Positions 7,995-17,370 are shown, counted from the first letter of the stretch. The stretch: 64,000 bases of DNA from Caulobacter sp031457805 (GCF_031457805.1 NZ_JAVDXI010000006.1:62001-126000), one strand, 5' to 3'. Program-made: numbers and translations. The notes: a model not told the origin generated them from the letters alone.

Positions 7995-10342
7995 GCGCCC
8001 ACCAGCGCCAGCCACTCGTCCTCGGTCATCACCTGGATGCCCAGGTCCGTCGCCGTCTTGAGCTTGGAGCCGGCGCCGGGCCCGGCGACCACCAGATGGG
8101 TCTTCTTCGACACCGAAGACGCCACCTTGGCCCCCAGGCCCTCCGCCTGGGCCTTGGCTTCGTCGCGGGTCATCTTCTCCAGCGAACCGGTAAAGACGAT
8201 GGTCTTGCCCGCCACGGCGGTGTCGGTCTTGGGCTTGGCGACCGGCTGGATGTCGAGCTCGGCGACGAGGTTGGCGACCTTCTGGCGGTTGTGATCCTCG
8301 GCGAAGAACCGGGCCAGGGACTGGGCCGCGACGGGGCCGACGCCATCGATGGCGGCCAGATGCAGATAGTCCTCGCCCGGCGCGCCCGAGGCCGCGGCCG
8401 CCAGCCCCTTGGCGAAGGCGTCCCAGGTCCCATAGCGCTGCGCCAGAGCCGCACGCGCCGGCTTGGTCAACTTGGGAACGGCGTGGCCGATCTTGATCTC
8501 TAGGTCCTCGGTCTGCGGCCAGGGATCGGCGACGAGGCCGCCCTTCCCGGCCTCGATCAGCATGTCCAGCGCCTTGGGGCCGACGCCGGGAGCCGTCGAA
8601 AGCTCGAGATAGGTCTCGCCGGGCAGCGCCCGCGCGGCGGCCTCGGCGGCGGCCTGCAGGTCCTCGAAGCGGTCGAAGTTGCGGGCCAGCACCGTCGATG
8701 TGGTCTCGCCGATGTCGCGCGCGCCTAGGCCGTATATCATCCGGTCAATGCCGATCGTGCGCCGCGCCTCGATCCCCTTGACCAGATTGGCCACCGAGGT
8801 TTCGCCATAGCCCTCGCGTTCGCGCAGGGCGGCCAGCTTGTCCTCATCGCGGGCCAGCTTGAAGATGTCGGCCGGCTCGGTGATCCAGCCCTCCTCGAAG
8901 AAGGCCCGCAGCTGCTTTTCGCCTAGCCCTTCGATGTCGAACGCCCGGCGAGACACGAAGTGGCGCAGGTGCTCGACCCGCTGGAAAGGACAGGCGAACT
9001 CGCCGGTGCAGCGCCGCACCACCGATTCCTGCCCGGACGCCGTGACCTCACGCGCCAGCGGCGTCTGTAGCGGACACGGGCAGACATGGGGGAACTCGTA
9101 GGGCGGCGGCGCAGGATCGGGCCGCGCGTCCAGCGCAACCTCGACGATCTGCGGGATAACGTCCCCGGCCCGCTGGATGACGACCGTGTCGCCGATCCGC
9201 ACATCAAGCCGTTCGATCTCGTCGCCGTTGTGCAGGGTGGCGTTGGTGACGGAGACGCCGCCGACCGTCACCGGCTTCAGCCGGGCCACAGGAGTGATGG
9301 CGCCGGTGCGACCGACCTGAAGGTCGATGGCTTCCAGGAGCGTCCGCGCGCGCTGCGCCGGGAACTTGCGGGCGATTGCCCAGCGCGGCGAGCGCGAGAC
9401 GAAGCCCAGCCGACGCTGCTGCTCGAGGTCGTCGACCTTGTAGACGACGCCGTCGATGTCGAAGCCCAGGGTCGGGCGAAGGGTCTCGAACTGGGCGTAG
9501 ACGTCGAGCAGCCCCTGCGCGTTCTCCACGCGCTGGGCGGGCGGCGCTGTGGTGACGAAGCCCCACTCGGCCAGCTTCTCCAGCGCGCCCCACTGGGTCT
9601 CGGCGAACGGCTCCGAGACCAGGCCCCAGGCGTAGCCGAAGAACCGCAGCGGCCGCTGGGCGCTGATCTTGGGGTCGATCTGGCGCAGCGAGCCGGCGGC
9701 GAAGTTGCGGGGATTGGCGTAGGTGCGCTGACCGGCCTCGTCGGCGGCCTTGTTGAAGGCGGCGAAGGCCTCGAGTTCGACATAGACCTCGCCGCGCACC
9801 TCAACGACGTCGGGCCAGCCTGAGCCCTTCAGGCGGTGGGGGATGTCAGCGATGGTGCGCAGATTGGCGGTGACGTCTTCGCCCACGCGCCCGTCGCCCC
9901 GCGTCGCGCCCTGAACCAGGACGCCCTTTTCGTAGCGTAGCGAAGCCGACAGACCGTCGATCTTGGGCTCGGCGGTGTAGGCGACCGTCTCGGACGGCGG
10001 GATCCGCAGGAAGCGTCGGATGCGGGCGTCGAACTCGATCGCCTCGTCGTTCGAGAAGGCGTTGTCCAGGCTGAGCATCGGCACGCCGTGCTCCACCGGC
10101 GCGAACTGCTCGGCCCGCGCCGCGCCGACCCGCATCGACGGGGAATTGTCGCGCACCAGATGCGGAAAGCGGGTCTCGATATCCAGGTTGCGCCGCTTCA
10201 GCGCGTCATACTCGGCGTCGCTGACTGTCGGGTTGTCCTGTTGGTGATAGGCGATGTCATGCGTCGCCAGCAGGTCGGCCAGACGCTCCAGTTCCTCGAC
10301 GGCCTGGGCTTCGGTGAGGTCGGCGACGGGGATCTGGGACAC
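7991..10342 (-). CDS. ligA: NAD-dependent DNA ligase LigA
   Basis: Seals nicks in DNA using NAD+. The start is GTG 10342, giving VSQIPVADLTEAQAVEELERL; longer readings would run into the next promoter. The adenylation lysine is in AEPKIDGLSA, followed by GDGRVGEDVTANLRT. The zinc finger carries the Cys of HVCPCP, RCTGEFACPF and the helix-hairpin-helix region follows. A BRCT domain ends the protein (GKTIVFTGSLEKMTRDEAKA). At 783 residues it is about 100 longer than the common 670-residue form. The extra length lies between the HhH repeats and the BRCT domain and includes a second helix-hairpin-helix-like GVGPVAAQSLARFF. Confidence 0.95.
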   Translation of the reverse strand: MSQIPVADLTEAQAVEELERLADLLATHDIAYHQQDNPTVSDAEYDALKRRNLDIETRFPHLVRDNSPSMRVGAARAEQFAPVEHGVPMLSLDNAFSNDEAIEFDARIRRFLRIPPSETVAYTAEPKIDGLSASLRYEKGVLVQGATRGDGRVGEDVTANLRTIADIPHRLKGSGWPDVVEVRGEVYVELEAFAAFNKAADEAGQRTYANPRNFAAGSLRQIDPKISAQRPLRFFGYAWGLVSEPFAETQWGALEKLAEWGFVTTAPPAQRVENAQGLLDVYAQFETLRPTLGFDIDGVVYKVDDLEQQRRLGFVSRSPRWAIARKFPAQRARTLLEAIDLQVGRTGAITPVARLKPVTVGGVSVTNATLHNGDEIERLDVRIGDTVVIQRAGDVIPQIVEVALDARPDPAPPPYEFPHVCPCPLQTPLAREVTASGQESVVRRCTGEFACPFQRVEHLRHFVSRRAFDIEGLGEKQLRAFFEEGWITEPADIFKLARDEDKLAALREREGYGETSVANLVKGIEARRTIGIDRMIYGLGARDIGETTSTVLARNFDRFEDLQAAAEAAARALPGETYLELSTAPGVGPKALDMLIEAGKGGLVADPWPQTEDLEIKIGHAVPKLTKPARAALAQRYGTWDAFAKGLAAAASGAPGEDYLHLAAIDGVGPVAAQSLARFFAEDHNRQKVANLVAELDIQPVAKPKTDTAVAGKTIVFTGSLEKMTRDEAKAQAEGLGAKVASSVSKKTHLVVAGPGAGSKLKTATDLGIQVMTEDEWLALVGA

Positions 10343-10433
10343 GGGGCGAATCCGGGTGGCGTGGGACGCAGGCAGGTTAGCAACGCGGCCCCGGCGGGGG
10401 GAGTCGCCGATGCGCTCGCCCGTCAGGCGAAAC

Positions 10434-10450
10434 TTGGCCCACCCCTTGCG
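10434..10450 (+). promoter_or_regulatory. Candidate sigma-54 promoter
   Basis: TTGGCCCACCCCTTGCG has the invariant GG-N10-GC spacing and TTGGC...TTGC core of a -24/-12 promoter. Transcription would begin near 10461, giving a leader of about 14 nt that just includes the AAGGAG ribosome site of the acyltransferase. Inference from pattern only. Confidence 0.4.
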
Positions 10451-10474
10451 GCGTCGTGAGCGAAGGAGTTTCCG

Positions 10475-11611
10475 ATGTTCAATGCCGGCACAGGTTTCGC
10501 CAAAGCGAGCGCCACGCCTGTCCTGTCGCGGGACGGTCCGTTGGACGCCCTGCGCTTCCTGGCGGCCCTGTTCATCGTGCTCTACCACGTGGCCGAGCGG
10601 GCGCCGGTGTCGCTGTTCAGCCTCTCGCCGGCCTTCGGGCGCGGCTATCTCGCGACCGACTTCTTCCTGATGCTGTCCGGCTATGTGCTGGCGAGGACCT
10701 ACGGATCGCGTATCGCAAACAGCGAGGTCGACACCTGGACCTTCCTGAAGCGCCGCGTGCAACGGATCTGGCCGCCGCACCTCGTCATGCTGGCCCTGTT
10801 CGTCGCTTTCTTCCTGGCCACCACGGCGATTGGCCTGGCGCCGCAGAACCCGCAGTGGTTCCAGTGGGACCAGCTACTGCCGCAGATCTTCCTGGTTCAG
10901 GCCTGGTTCGTGCCGGGAACCTCAGGCTGGAACATGCCGACCTGGACCCTGTCGGCCCTGATCGTGGCCTACGCCCTCTTCCCGATGGTCTGGCGCAAGG
11001 TCGCCGCCAGCGCCCGTCCGCTGCGACTACTGGCCATGGGCGTCTGCGCCTGGATCATCATCGACCAGGCTGCGCTGCTGGCCTTCGGCGTGCCTAGCTA
11101 TCAGTTGCCGCTGCGCTTTGGTCTGATCCGCGGCGTGCCGCTGTTCCTGATCGGCGTGCTGGTCGCGCGCCTGCCGATCACGCGACTGGCTGAGCAGCAG
11201 GCCCTGCCGCTGGCGGTCGCCAGCCTGGCCATGGTCATCGGCGTCCAGGCCCTTGGGAACTTCGACTACTTCAGCCTCGCCCTGCTGGCGTTCCTGATCT
11301 ACGCGGCCGGCGCCGCCAAGCCGCGCGCCTGGCGCTGGGCGGGCGCGGCCGGTCGCCTGTCGTTCCCGCTGTTCCTGACCAACACCCTGACCGCCGTCGT
11401 CTGGTTCGGCCTCGTGCAGATGCTCGACGCCAAGCTTGGCCTGCCGGTCGCCGCCCAATGGGCGTTGTGGGCGCTGGCCATCCCCGCCACGATCGCGGCG
11501 GCCTGGCTCTTCGAGCGGCTGGTGGACGCGCCTTTGCAGACCTGGATCAAGTCGCGGTCGCGCGAGGCGCGTGCGCCGGGCGTCGGCAAAATGCGTCAGG
11601 CCTCGGCGTAA
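10475..11611 (+). CDS. Acyltransferase family 3 membrane protein
   Basis: Integral membrane O-acyltransferase of 378 residues with about ten hydrophobic segments; these enzymes acetylate or succinylate exported glycans and lipids. Family marks: LDALRFLAALFIVLYHVAER (R and H of the catalytic start), GYLATDFFLMLSGYVLARTY, and FLKRRVQRIWPPHLVML. A late SFPLFLTNTLTAVVW segment matches the usual last third. An AAGGAG site lies six bases before the ATG. The acceptor is unknown; in Caulobacter candidates would be surface polysaccharides. Confidence 0.9.
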   Translation: MFNAGTGFAKASATPVLSRDGPLDALRFLAALFIVLYHVAERAPVSLFSLSPAFGRGYLATDFFLMLSGYVLARTYGSRIANSEVDTWTFLKRRVQRIWPPHLVMLALFVAFFLATTAIGLAPQNPQWFQWDQLLPQIFLVQAWFVPGTSGWNMPTWTLSALIVAYALFPMVWRKVAASARPLRLLAMGVCAWIIIDQAALLAFGVPSYQLPLRFGLIRGVPLFLIGVLVARLPITRLAEQQALPLAVASLAMVIGVQALGNFDYFSLALLAFLIYAAGAAKPRAWRWAGAAGRLSFPLFLTNTLTAVVWFGLVQMLDAKLGLPVAAQWALWALAIPATIAAAWLFERLVDAPLQTWIKSRSREARAPGVGKMRQASA

Positions 11612-11618
11612 GCGCCTC

Positions 11619-12974
11619 TCAGAACCGATCCCTCCGCCGGAGCGCAAGGCCCGCCCCGCCGACCAGCGCGGTCGTCAGCAGGACGCCGGCCAGCAGGGAC
11701 AGCGGCCAGCTTCCGACCGCCGGCGCGGCCCGATACTGCGGCGCGCGCGCGAAGTCGGCGCGGTCGAACGGGCGGTCTTCGAACAGGTACGGATAGTAGA
11801 ACCGCCGAAGCGCGCCGTGGAACGCGCGGATGCGGTCCTGGTAGGCGATCTGCGCCGCAGGATCGGTGGCCGCCAGCCGGTGCAAGGCCAGTTGCGTCGC
11901 CACGCCCGGCGTCACCAGCCCAAGCCGCTCGCTCCAGGCGGCGCGCTCCAGTACGCCCTGCCGATACTGGCGCGACAGGTCGCCGGCCCGTTCGTCCCCG
12001 ACCTGGTGGAACGCGAAGTACCATTTCCAATGGAACGCCTCGCCCAGCGGCGCAGTGTTCCGCCACTGCGGATGGGTGCGGAAGAACGCGTCCATGGTTT
12101 CAGACTTGGGAATGTCCCAGGCGCGATGGACCGCCGTGCGCTGGGTCTGGCCAAGCTCCATGCCCTGGCGCAGCGGGATGGCGCTGTTGAGCACCACATG
12201 ACCGATCGCCGGAACGATCAGGGTCAGGGTCATCCAGGCCGCCGCGAGGGTCATGGCGTTGGCCAGCGAGCTGCGCGCAGCACGGGCGACCACCAGGCAC
12301 AGGACGATCCAGAAGGCCAGATAGGCCAGCACCACCGCCAGCACCGCTCCAACCTTCCAAGGCGCCGTACCGGCGATGAGGGCGCCCACAAAGAACGGGA
12401 GCGCCAGCGCCAGGAAGAGACCCAGCGCCCGAACGATCAGACGCGGTCCCCACAGCGCCGAGGGCGCGCCGACCGAGGCCTCCAGGACCCGCAGCCGTCC
12501 CGCCTCCCGCTCGCCCGACCGCAGGTCATGGAACAGCAGGATCACGAACAGCGGGGCCAGATAGACCAGCACGAAGGCGAAGTCGAAACGCCCCGGAAGC
12601 GCGGCTTCCGGATTGCCGATCTCCCCCTCATAGAGCTGCGCCTCCAGGCCCAGGGCCCGCACCCGCAGGACATAGGGCGACACATCGCGGGCGCCGATGG
12701 CGGCGAACGCCAGGTCCGACGGCGGATCCCAGGTGGCGTGGAAGGTGTAGTAGGCCGCGCTGCCCGGATCCTTCTCGCGCGAGACCCAGTCGGTGATCGC
12801 GGCGACGTCGGACGCCTGTTGCGGTCCGATCCGGGCGATGACGGCCTCCTGACGTGCGACCTCGACGAGGCCGGCGCCGACGGCCACAGCGGTGAGCGCA
12901 AGCAGGGCGACCATGGCCGCGACGACTGATTTAAGGCCCAGCAGGAAGCGGACTTCTCGAAGCAGGGCGTTCAT
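11619..12974 (-). CDS. ABC-2 type permease, DUF3526 family (second permease)
   Basis: Membrane subunit of an ABC exporter, 451 residues. An N-terminal membrane segment (SVVAAMVALLALTAVAVGAG) is followed by a large extracytoplasmic domain of about 150 residues, then a cluster of membrane helices. A second soluble loop (HFGALRRFYYPYLFEDRPF-like) and a final helix with a basic end follow. This split architecture is typical of DUF3526 permeases. The start overlaps the stop of the preceding permease (ATGA), so the two are coupled and probably form a heterodimer with the ATPase encoded first in the operon. Substrate unknown. Confidence 0.85.
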   Translation of the reverse strand: MNALLREVRFLLGLKSVVAAMVALLALTAVAVGAGLVEVARQEAVIARIGPQQASDVAAITDWVSREKDPGSAAYYTFHATWDPPSDLAFAAIGARDVSPYVLRVRALGLEAQLYEGEIGNPEAALPGRFDFAFVLVYLAPLFVILLFHDLRSGEREAGRLRVLEASVGAPSALWGPRLIVRALGLFLALALPFFVGALIAGTAPWKVGAVLAVVLAYLAFWIVLCLVVARAARSSLANAMTLAAAWMTLTLIVPAIGHVVLNSAIPLRQGMELGQTQRTAVHRAWDIPKSETMDAFFRTHPQWRNTAPLGEAFHWKWYFAFHQVGDERAGDLSRQYRQGVLERAAWSERLGLVTPGVATQLALHRLAATDPAAQIAYQDRIRAFHGALRRFYYPYLFEDRPFDRADFARAPQYRAAPAVGSWPLSLLAGVLLTTALVGGAGLALRRRDRF

Positions 12975-14419
12975 GCGGCCCTCCGGTTCAGGCGGCGGCC
13001 GGCGCGGACCGCAAGCAACGCTCCGGCGACGAGCCAGAGCAACAGGGCCGCCAGCGCCGGCAGGGCGCGGCTGACGACATCGGCGGCCGAGGGGCGCGTC
13101 GGGTCGAAGTGGGGCATGGCGCGCCAGTGGTCGGCCGAGATGCGGCTGCGCGCCTCGGCGGCGGCGTTCTTGCTCTTGGCGGCGTCGTCCGCAGCGGTGA
13201 CCGCCGTGGCCTGCAGGCGGTTGAGGCGCTGCACGAGGTCATAGCGATAGGCTTCGGCCTGTTCGAGGAAGCGGCGGTAGGCGAAGAGGTCCGTCTCGGC
13301 CAAGGTCATGGACACACGGCGGATCGCCACGGTCGGGCTGACGATGGCCAGGGCGTCCATCACCCGCCCCTGCGCCTCCATCGCGCCGAAGGCCTGGTCG
13401 GCGTAGCGGTCGAACAGGCTGGACGTCAGCTTCTCGCCTTCGATGGCGAGCAGGCCCCGATAGTTGACCGGCAGGTCCTCGACCCGCGTGACCCCATACT
13501 GCTTCAGCGTCTTCTGCTTGAAGGCCGCGAAATAGGGGTCGTTGGGATTGTGGCTGTCGCCCATCGCGCGCAGGTCGCGCTGGACGGCGATGTCGGTCTC
13601 CACGCGCGTCGGCAGCGGCGCCAGGGCGGCGGCGGCCTCAGGCGCGACGCGCGGAACCAGCACCACCATGAACGCCCAGGCGCCGACCAGACCGATCAGG
13701 GCCGAGCGGCTGCGATTGGCCGTGGCGGAGACGCCGATGATCAGAAGGGTCCAGAAGGCCAGATAGGCGACATAGCCCAGCGCGGTCAGACCGACCGCCG
13801 AAAGCCGCGCGCCGCCGCTGGCGCCGAGCCACAGCAGTAGACCAAAGGCCGGGGTCGCGATGGCCAGGGCCGCAAGGCCCAGCGCCAGGGCCTTGCCGCT
13901 CAGCAGCGCGCCGCCGGAAATCCCGGCCAGCAGCGACTGGCGCAACGTGCCGCGCTCGCGCTCGCCCGCGATCATCCCGGCGCCGATGAACACCAGCAGC
14001 AGCGGCACGATCACCTGCAGCACCAGCGCGGGCGACAGTTGCCCGAACCGGACGAGCAGCGAGGACTGACGCGCATCGCCGAAATTGGCGCTGTTCTGCC
14101 GATGACCTTCGAGGAAGATCATGTTGCCGGTATAGGCCTCGACGCCGGGGTCCATCGCCGCCAGGCCGCTGGCCGGCCGGATAGCGAAGTGGCCAAAGTG
14201 CACGACCCGGTGCGGATGCCGGTTGGGCTGGGCGGCGAAGTCCTGGTCGGCGGCGTGCTGCAGACGCTCGCGAAGACCAGCTTGATCGGCCTGATAGGCG
14301 TTCGAGGTCAGCGCTGCGGCGAAGGTCAGCAACGCAACGAGGATCAGGCCGGTCAAGGCGACCCGGCTCCGAACAAGGTGACGCAGCTCGTTGCGCGTCA
14401 CCGAAAGGATCACGCTCAT
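12971..14419 (-). CDS. ABC-2 type permease, DUF3526 family (first permease)
   Basis: Membrane subunit of the same exporter, 482 residues: N-terminal helix, large extracytoplasmic domain with HPHRVVHFGHFAIRP, then helices including VLQVIVPLLLVFIGAGMIAG-ERERGTLRQSL. That last motif, ERERGTL after the third membrane segment, is characteristic of ABC-2 permeases. It overlaps the ATPase stop by 4 nt. The two permeases are paralogous in layout but diverged. Probable location is the inner membrane. Confidence 0.87.
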   Translation of the reverse strand: MSVILSVTRNELRHLVRSRVALTGLILVALLTFAAALTSNAYQADQAGLRERLQHAADQDFAAQPNRHPHRVVHFGHFAIRPASGLAAMDPGVEAYTGNMIFLEGHRQNSANFGDARQSSLLVRFGQLSPALVLQVIVPLLLVFIGAGMIAGERERGTLRQSLLAGISGGALLSGKALALGLAALAIATPAFGLLLWLGASGGARLSAVGLTALGYVAYLAFWTLLIIGVSATANRSRSALIGLVGAWAFMVVLVPRVAPEAAAALAPLPTRVETDIAVQRDLRAMGDSHNPNDPYFAAFKQKTLKQYGVTRVEDLPVNYRGLLAIEGEKLTSSLFDRYADQAFGAMEAQGRVMDALAIVSPTVAIRRVSMTLAETDLFAYRRFLEQAEAYRYDLVQRLNRLQATAVTAADDAAKSKNAAAEARSRISADHWRAMPHFDPTRPSAADVVSRALPALAALLLWLVAGALLAVRAGRRLNRRAA

Positions 14420-15150
14420 GCCGCCCGCGCCCTCGAGAAGCGGTTGTGCAGGGCGCGAAGGTCGAAACGCTCAGGGCCCTCGGCGACCATCTCGTCGCTG
14501 ATCCGTCCCCGCTCGAGGAAGCCGATGCGGTCGGCGATGTCGGCGACGCCGATCAGGTCGTGGGTGACAATCAGGATCGCCGCCCCTTCCCCGCGCAGGC
14601 GCGAGACCAGGGCGTTGAAGTCGGCGGTGGCGCCCGGATCAAGGCCCGAGGTCGGCTCGTCCAGCAGCAGCACCGACGCGCGGCGCAGCACCGCCAGGGC
14701 GATGGCCGTCTTCTGCCGCATGCCCTTGGAGAAGCCCGACACCCGGCGCTCCCAGGCCTCTTCGGCGAGACCGACCGTGCGAAGCGCCTTGTTGATCTCG
14801 TCAGCGACGGGGCGCAGGCCCGCAAGGCGCAGGAAGTAGTCGATGTTCTCGCGCGCGGTCAGGTGCTCGTACAGCGCCACGTTCTCAGGGATGTAGGCGA
14901 TGGCGCGGCGCACCTCGGCGGGCTCCGACACGGGATCGCGGCCAACTACGCGAACGCGTCCGGCGCTGGGACGGACAAAGCCGAGGATCGCCTGCAGCGT
15001 TGTCGACTTCCCCGCGCCGTTGCCGCCGAGCAGGCCATAGACCTCTCCGGCCCTGACCGTCAGGGCCAGATGATCGATCACGTCTCGATCGCCGTAACGC
15101 ACCACGAGATCCACAATCTCGATCGCCTTGTCGCCATCCACGGTCTTCAC
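14416..15150 (-). CDS. ABC transporter ATP-binding protein
   Basis: Nucleotide-binding subunit of about 244 residues. Walker A GLLGGNGAGKSTT, Q-loop region, signature VSGFSKGMRQK, Walker B ASVLLLDEPTSGLD and the switch His in ILIVTHDL are all present. I chose GTG 15150 (VKTVDGDKAIEIVDL) with GAGGG just upstream. The longer TTG reading at 15231 would place the palindrome at 15196-15210 inside the gene and adds non-family residues. It is the first gene of a three-gene operon with the two DUF3526 permeases and is divergent from the TonB receptor. The signature motif and ABC-2 partners indicate export rather than uptake. Confidence 0.92.
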   Translation of the reverse strand: MKTVDGDKAIEIVDLVVRYGDRDVIDHLALTVRAGEVYGLLGGNGAGKSTTLQAILGFVRPSAGRVRVVGRDPVSEPAEVRRAIAYIPENVALYEHLTARENIDYFLRLAGLRPVADEINKALRTVGLAEEAWERRVSGFSKGMRQKTAIALAVLRRASVLLLDEPTSGLDPGATADFNALVSRLRGEGAAILIVTHDLIGVADIADRIGFLERGRISDEMVAEGPERFDLRALHNRFSRARAA

Positions 15151-15195
15151 GCCACCCTCGCAAGCCTCTGCGGCGCCGCTTGCGCCATCAAGTAA

Positions 15196-15210
15196 TGTTA
15201 TATCGTAACA
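15196..15210. promoter_or_regulatory. Palindromic operator between ABC exporter and TonB receptor
   Basis: TGTTA-TATCG-TAACA is a perfect inverted repeat in an AT-rich island of an otherwise GC-rich stretch, between the divergent exporter operon and the receptor. The wider sequence AATGTTATATCGTAACAATT resembles the Zur box of proteobacteria as I recall it (AATGTTATAnTATAACATT). A shared metal-responsive repressor is possible but unproven. Confidence 0.5.
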
Positions 15211-15288
15211 ATTATCTTGACCGTCGATCAACCCCTCGCCTATTCGACCGGCCCGACCCAGACCGCCGTTCTCCAGCGAGACCCAAAC

Positions 15289-17370
15289 ATGACCACCAAG
15301 GCCCTCCTGTTCGCCCTTTGCGCGGGCGCCTCGCAGTTCGCCTTCGCCGATCTGGCTGTCGCGCAGGACAAGGCCGACGAGGTCGAGAGCGTCGTCGTCA
15401 CCGGCTCGCGAGCGGCTAGCGCCAGCATCAACGGCGTCATCATCGACCCCATGCGGCTGCCGCAGAGCGTGCGGGTTCTGGACGAGGCGCTGATCGTCGA
15501 CACCGGCGTGACCAACCTGTCCGACCTCTTTGATTTCGCCGGCGGCATGGCGCGCCAGAACAGCTTCGGCGGGGCGTGGGACGCCTATGCGATCCGCGGG
15601 TTCTCGGGTGACATCAACCAGGGCCCGGACCTCCTAGTGAACCGCTTCACCGCCAATCGCGGCTTCAATGCGCGGCGCGACGTGGCGACCGTCGAGCGCT
15701 TCCAGGTGCTCAAGGGGCCTGCCTCGGCCCTGTCGGGTAAGGGCGAGCCCGGCGGCTCGATCAACATCGTCACCAAGGCGCCGACCGAAACCGCCCAAGG
15801 CTCGGGCGAGCTCTCCTATGGCAGCTTCGACGCCAAGCGGATCATGGGCGACGTCAGCGGCCCGGTGGGCGGCGGCGTCTCAGCCCGCATGATCATCGTC
15901 TATCAGGACACCGACGGTTGGCGCGATCACGTCGGCAGCGACCGCCTGTTGCTGGCCCCGTCGCTGGCCTGGACGCCCTCAGACGACCTGCGCCTGCTCT
16001 ATCAGCTGGAGGCCAACACCGTGCACTTCGTGCATGACCGAGGCCTGGTGGCGGTCGCCGGCAATGGGAAGGCCTTGCCGCGCGAGCGGTTCCTGGGCGA
16101 ACCGAACGACGGCGACATCACGCAGAAGACCCTCCAGCACCAGCTGACGACCACCTACAACTTCAGCCCGAGCGTCGCGGTGGAAGCCGGCGTGCAGTAT
16201 CGCGACGGCTCGTTCCGGGGGCAGTCGACGCATAACGGGTCACTGGTCGGAAGCCAGCTTCGCCGCCAGCTGCGCATCCACGACTACACCTGGGACGATC
16301 TCTCCGGGCGGATCGAGGTCAGCTTCGATGGCAAGCTCGGCGGCCTGGAACACCAGCTGCGCGCCGGCGCCGACGCCTTCACCTACGAGCAGCACCGGAT
16401 CTTCTATCGCTTCAGCCCGACGGCCGCCTCGCCGTACGCGATCGACATCTTCAATCCGGTCTACGGACAGGCCAAGCCGGTCGCGCCGCTGAACCAGAAC
16501 GTTCTGGAGGACCTGCGCGGCGAGAGCCTCTACCTGCAGGATCTGGTGACGCTGAACAGCCAGTTCACCCTGCTGGTCGGCGTCCGACAGGACTGGATCC
16601 GCCAGAGCAACACCAACCTGCGCAACAATACGGTCACCCGGCAGTCGCCCTCGCAGGCCTCGCCGCGCGCGGCCCTGACGTGGGCGCCGAACGAGAGCTT
16701 CTCGGCCTATGTCAGCTGGGGACGCTCGTTCCGCTACAACCAGGGCGCCGACGCCACGGGCGGCGCCTTCGCTCCCGAGAAGGGCGAAGCCTGGGAAGCG
16801 GGCGTGAAGTGGGACCTGGCCGGTCGCCTGACGGGCGCCGCGTCGCTGTTCCGCATCGACAAGGAGGACATCCTGGTCAATGACCCGGCCAACAGCGGCT
16901 TCTTCATTCCCGTGGGCAGCGCGCGCAGTCAGGGCTTCGAGGCCGAGGCCAATCTGCGCCTGCCCAAGGGGATCACGGCTACCGCCGTCTATGCCTACAC
17001 CGACTCCGAAATCACCCGCGACACCCGAACCAACATGATCGGCAGCGCTTTGAGCAATATCCCCAAGCATTCAGGCGCGCTGTACGCCAACTGGCGCTCG
17101 GCCGGCGAGGCGCCGGGATCGGTGACCCTGGGCGGCGGGGTCGTCTATGTCGGCGAGCGCGCGGGCGACGACGTCAACACCGGCTTCAAGCTTCCGGACT
17201 ATGTGACGGTGCGCGCCAACCTCGCCTACAAGGTGTCGAAGGCTGTCTCGCTGCACCTGGATGTCGAGAACCTGTTCGACACCTATTACATCGAAAGCTC
17301 GTACAGCAACGTCTGGATCACGCCGGGCGCGCCGCGCACGGTCACGGGCCGGCTGCGCGTGAGCTTCTAG
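15289..17370 (+). CDS. TonB-dependent siderophore-type receptor
   Basis: Outer-membrane active transporter, 693 residues. ATG 15289 gives a signal peptide (MTTKALLFALCAGASQFAFA) with cleavage near AVAQ. The TonB box is ESVVVTGSR. The plug domain follows (LPQSVRVLDEALI, SDLFDFAGGMARQNSFGG, RFQVLKGPASALSGKGEPGG, NIVTK). The barrel ends in VTGRLRVSF with the terminal Phe needed for barrel assembly. The plug pattern is that of siderophore/metallophore receptors. It is divergent from a putative exporter operon, so import and export of the same chelator or metal could be linked. Confidence 0.92.
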   Translation: MTTKALLFALCAGASQFAFADLAVAQDKADEVESVVVTGSRAASASINGVIIDPMRLPQSVRVLDEALIVDTGVTNLSDLFDFAGGMARQNSFGGAWDAYAIRGFSGDINQGPDLLVNRFTANRGFNARRDVATVERFQVLKGPASALSGKGEPGGSINIVTKAPTETAQGSGELSYGSFDAKRIMGDVSGPVGGGVSARMIIVYQDTDGWRDHVGSDRLLLAPSLAWTPSDDLRLLYQLEANTVHFVHDRGLVAVAGNGKALPRERFLGEPNDGDITQKTLQHQLTTTYNFSPSVAVEAGVQYRDGSFRGQSTHNGSLVGSQLRRQLRIHDYTWDDLSGRIEVSFDGKLGGLEHQLRAGADAFTYEQHRIFYRFSPTAASPYAIDIFNPVYGQAKPVAPLNQNVLEDLRGESLYLQDLVTLNSQFTLLVGVRQDWIRQSNTNLRNNTVTRQSPSQASPRAALTWAPNESFSAYVSWGRSFRYNQGADATGGAFAPEKGEAWEAGVKWDLAGRLTGAASLFRIDKEDILVNDPANSGFFIPVGSARSQGFEAEANLRLPKGITATAVYAYTDSEITRDTRTNMIGSALSNIPKHSGALYANWRSAGEAPGSVTLGGGVVYVGERAGDDVNTGFKLPDYVTVRANLAYKVSKAVSLHLDVENLFDTYYIESSYSNVWITPGAPRTVTGRLRVSF

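Noticed and set aside
10343..10780. Long N-terminal extension of LigA
   Set aside because: It overlaps the acyltransferase and lacks ligase character; family sequence begins at VSQIPVADL.
15151..15231. TTG start at 15231 for the ABC ATPase
   Set aside because: It would put the palindrome inside the coding region and add residues unlike the family; GTG 15150 has a GAGGG site.
16240..17070. 276-codon minus-strand frame within the TonB receptor
   Set aside because: The receptor reading has signal, plug and barrel motifs throughout; this frame has no start signals and is a shadow.
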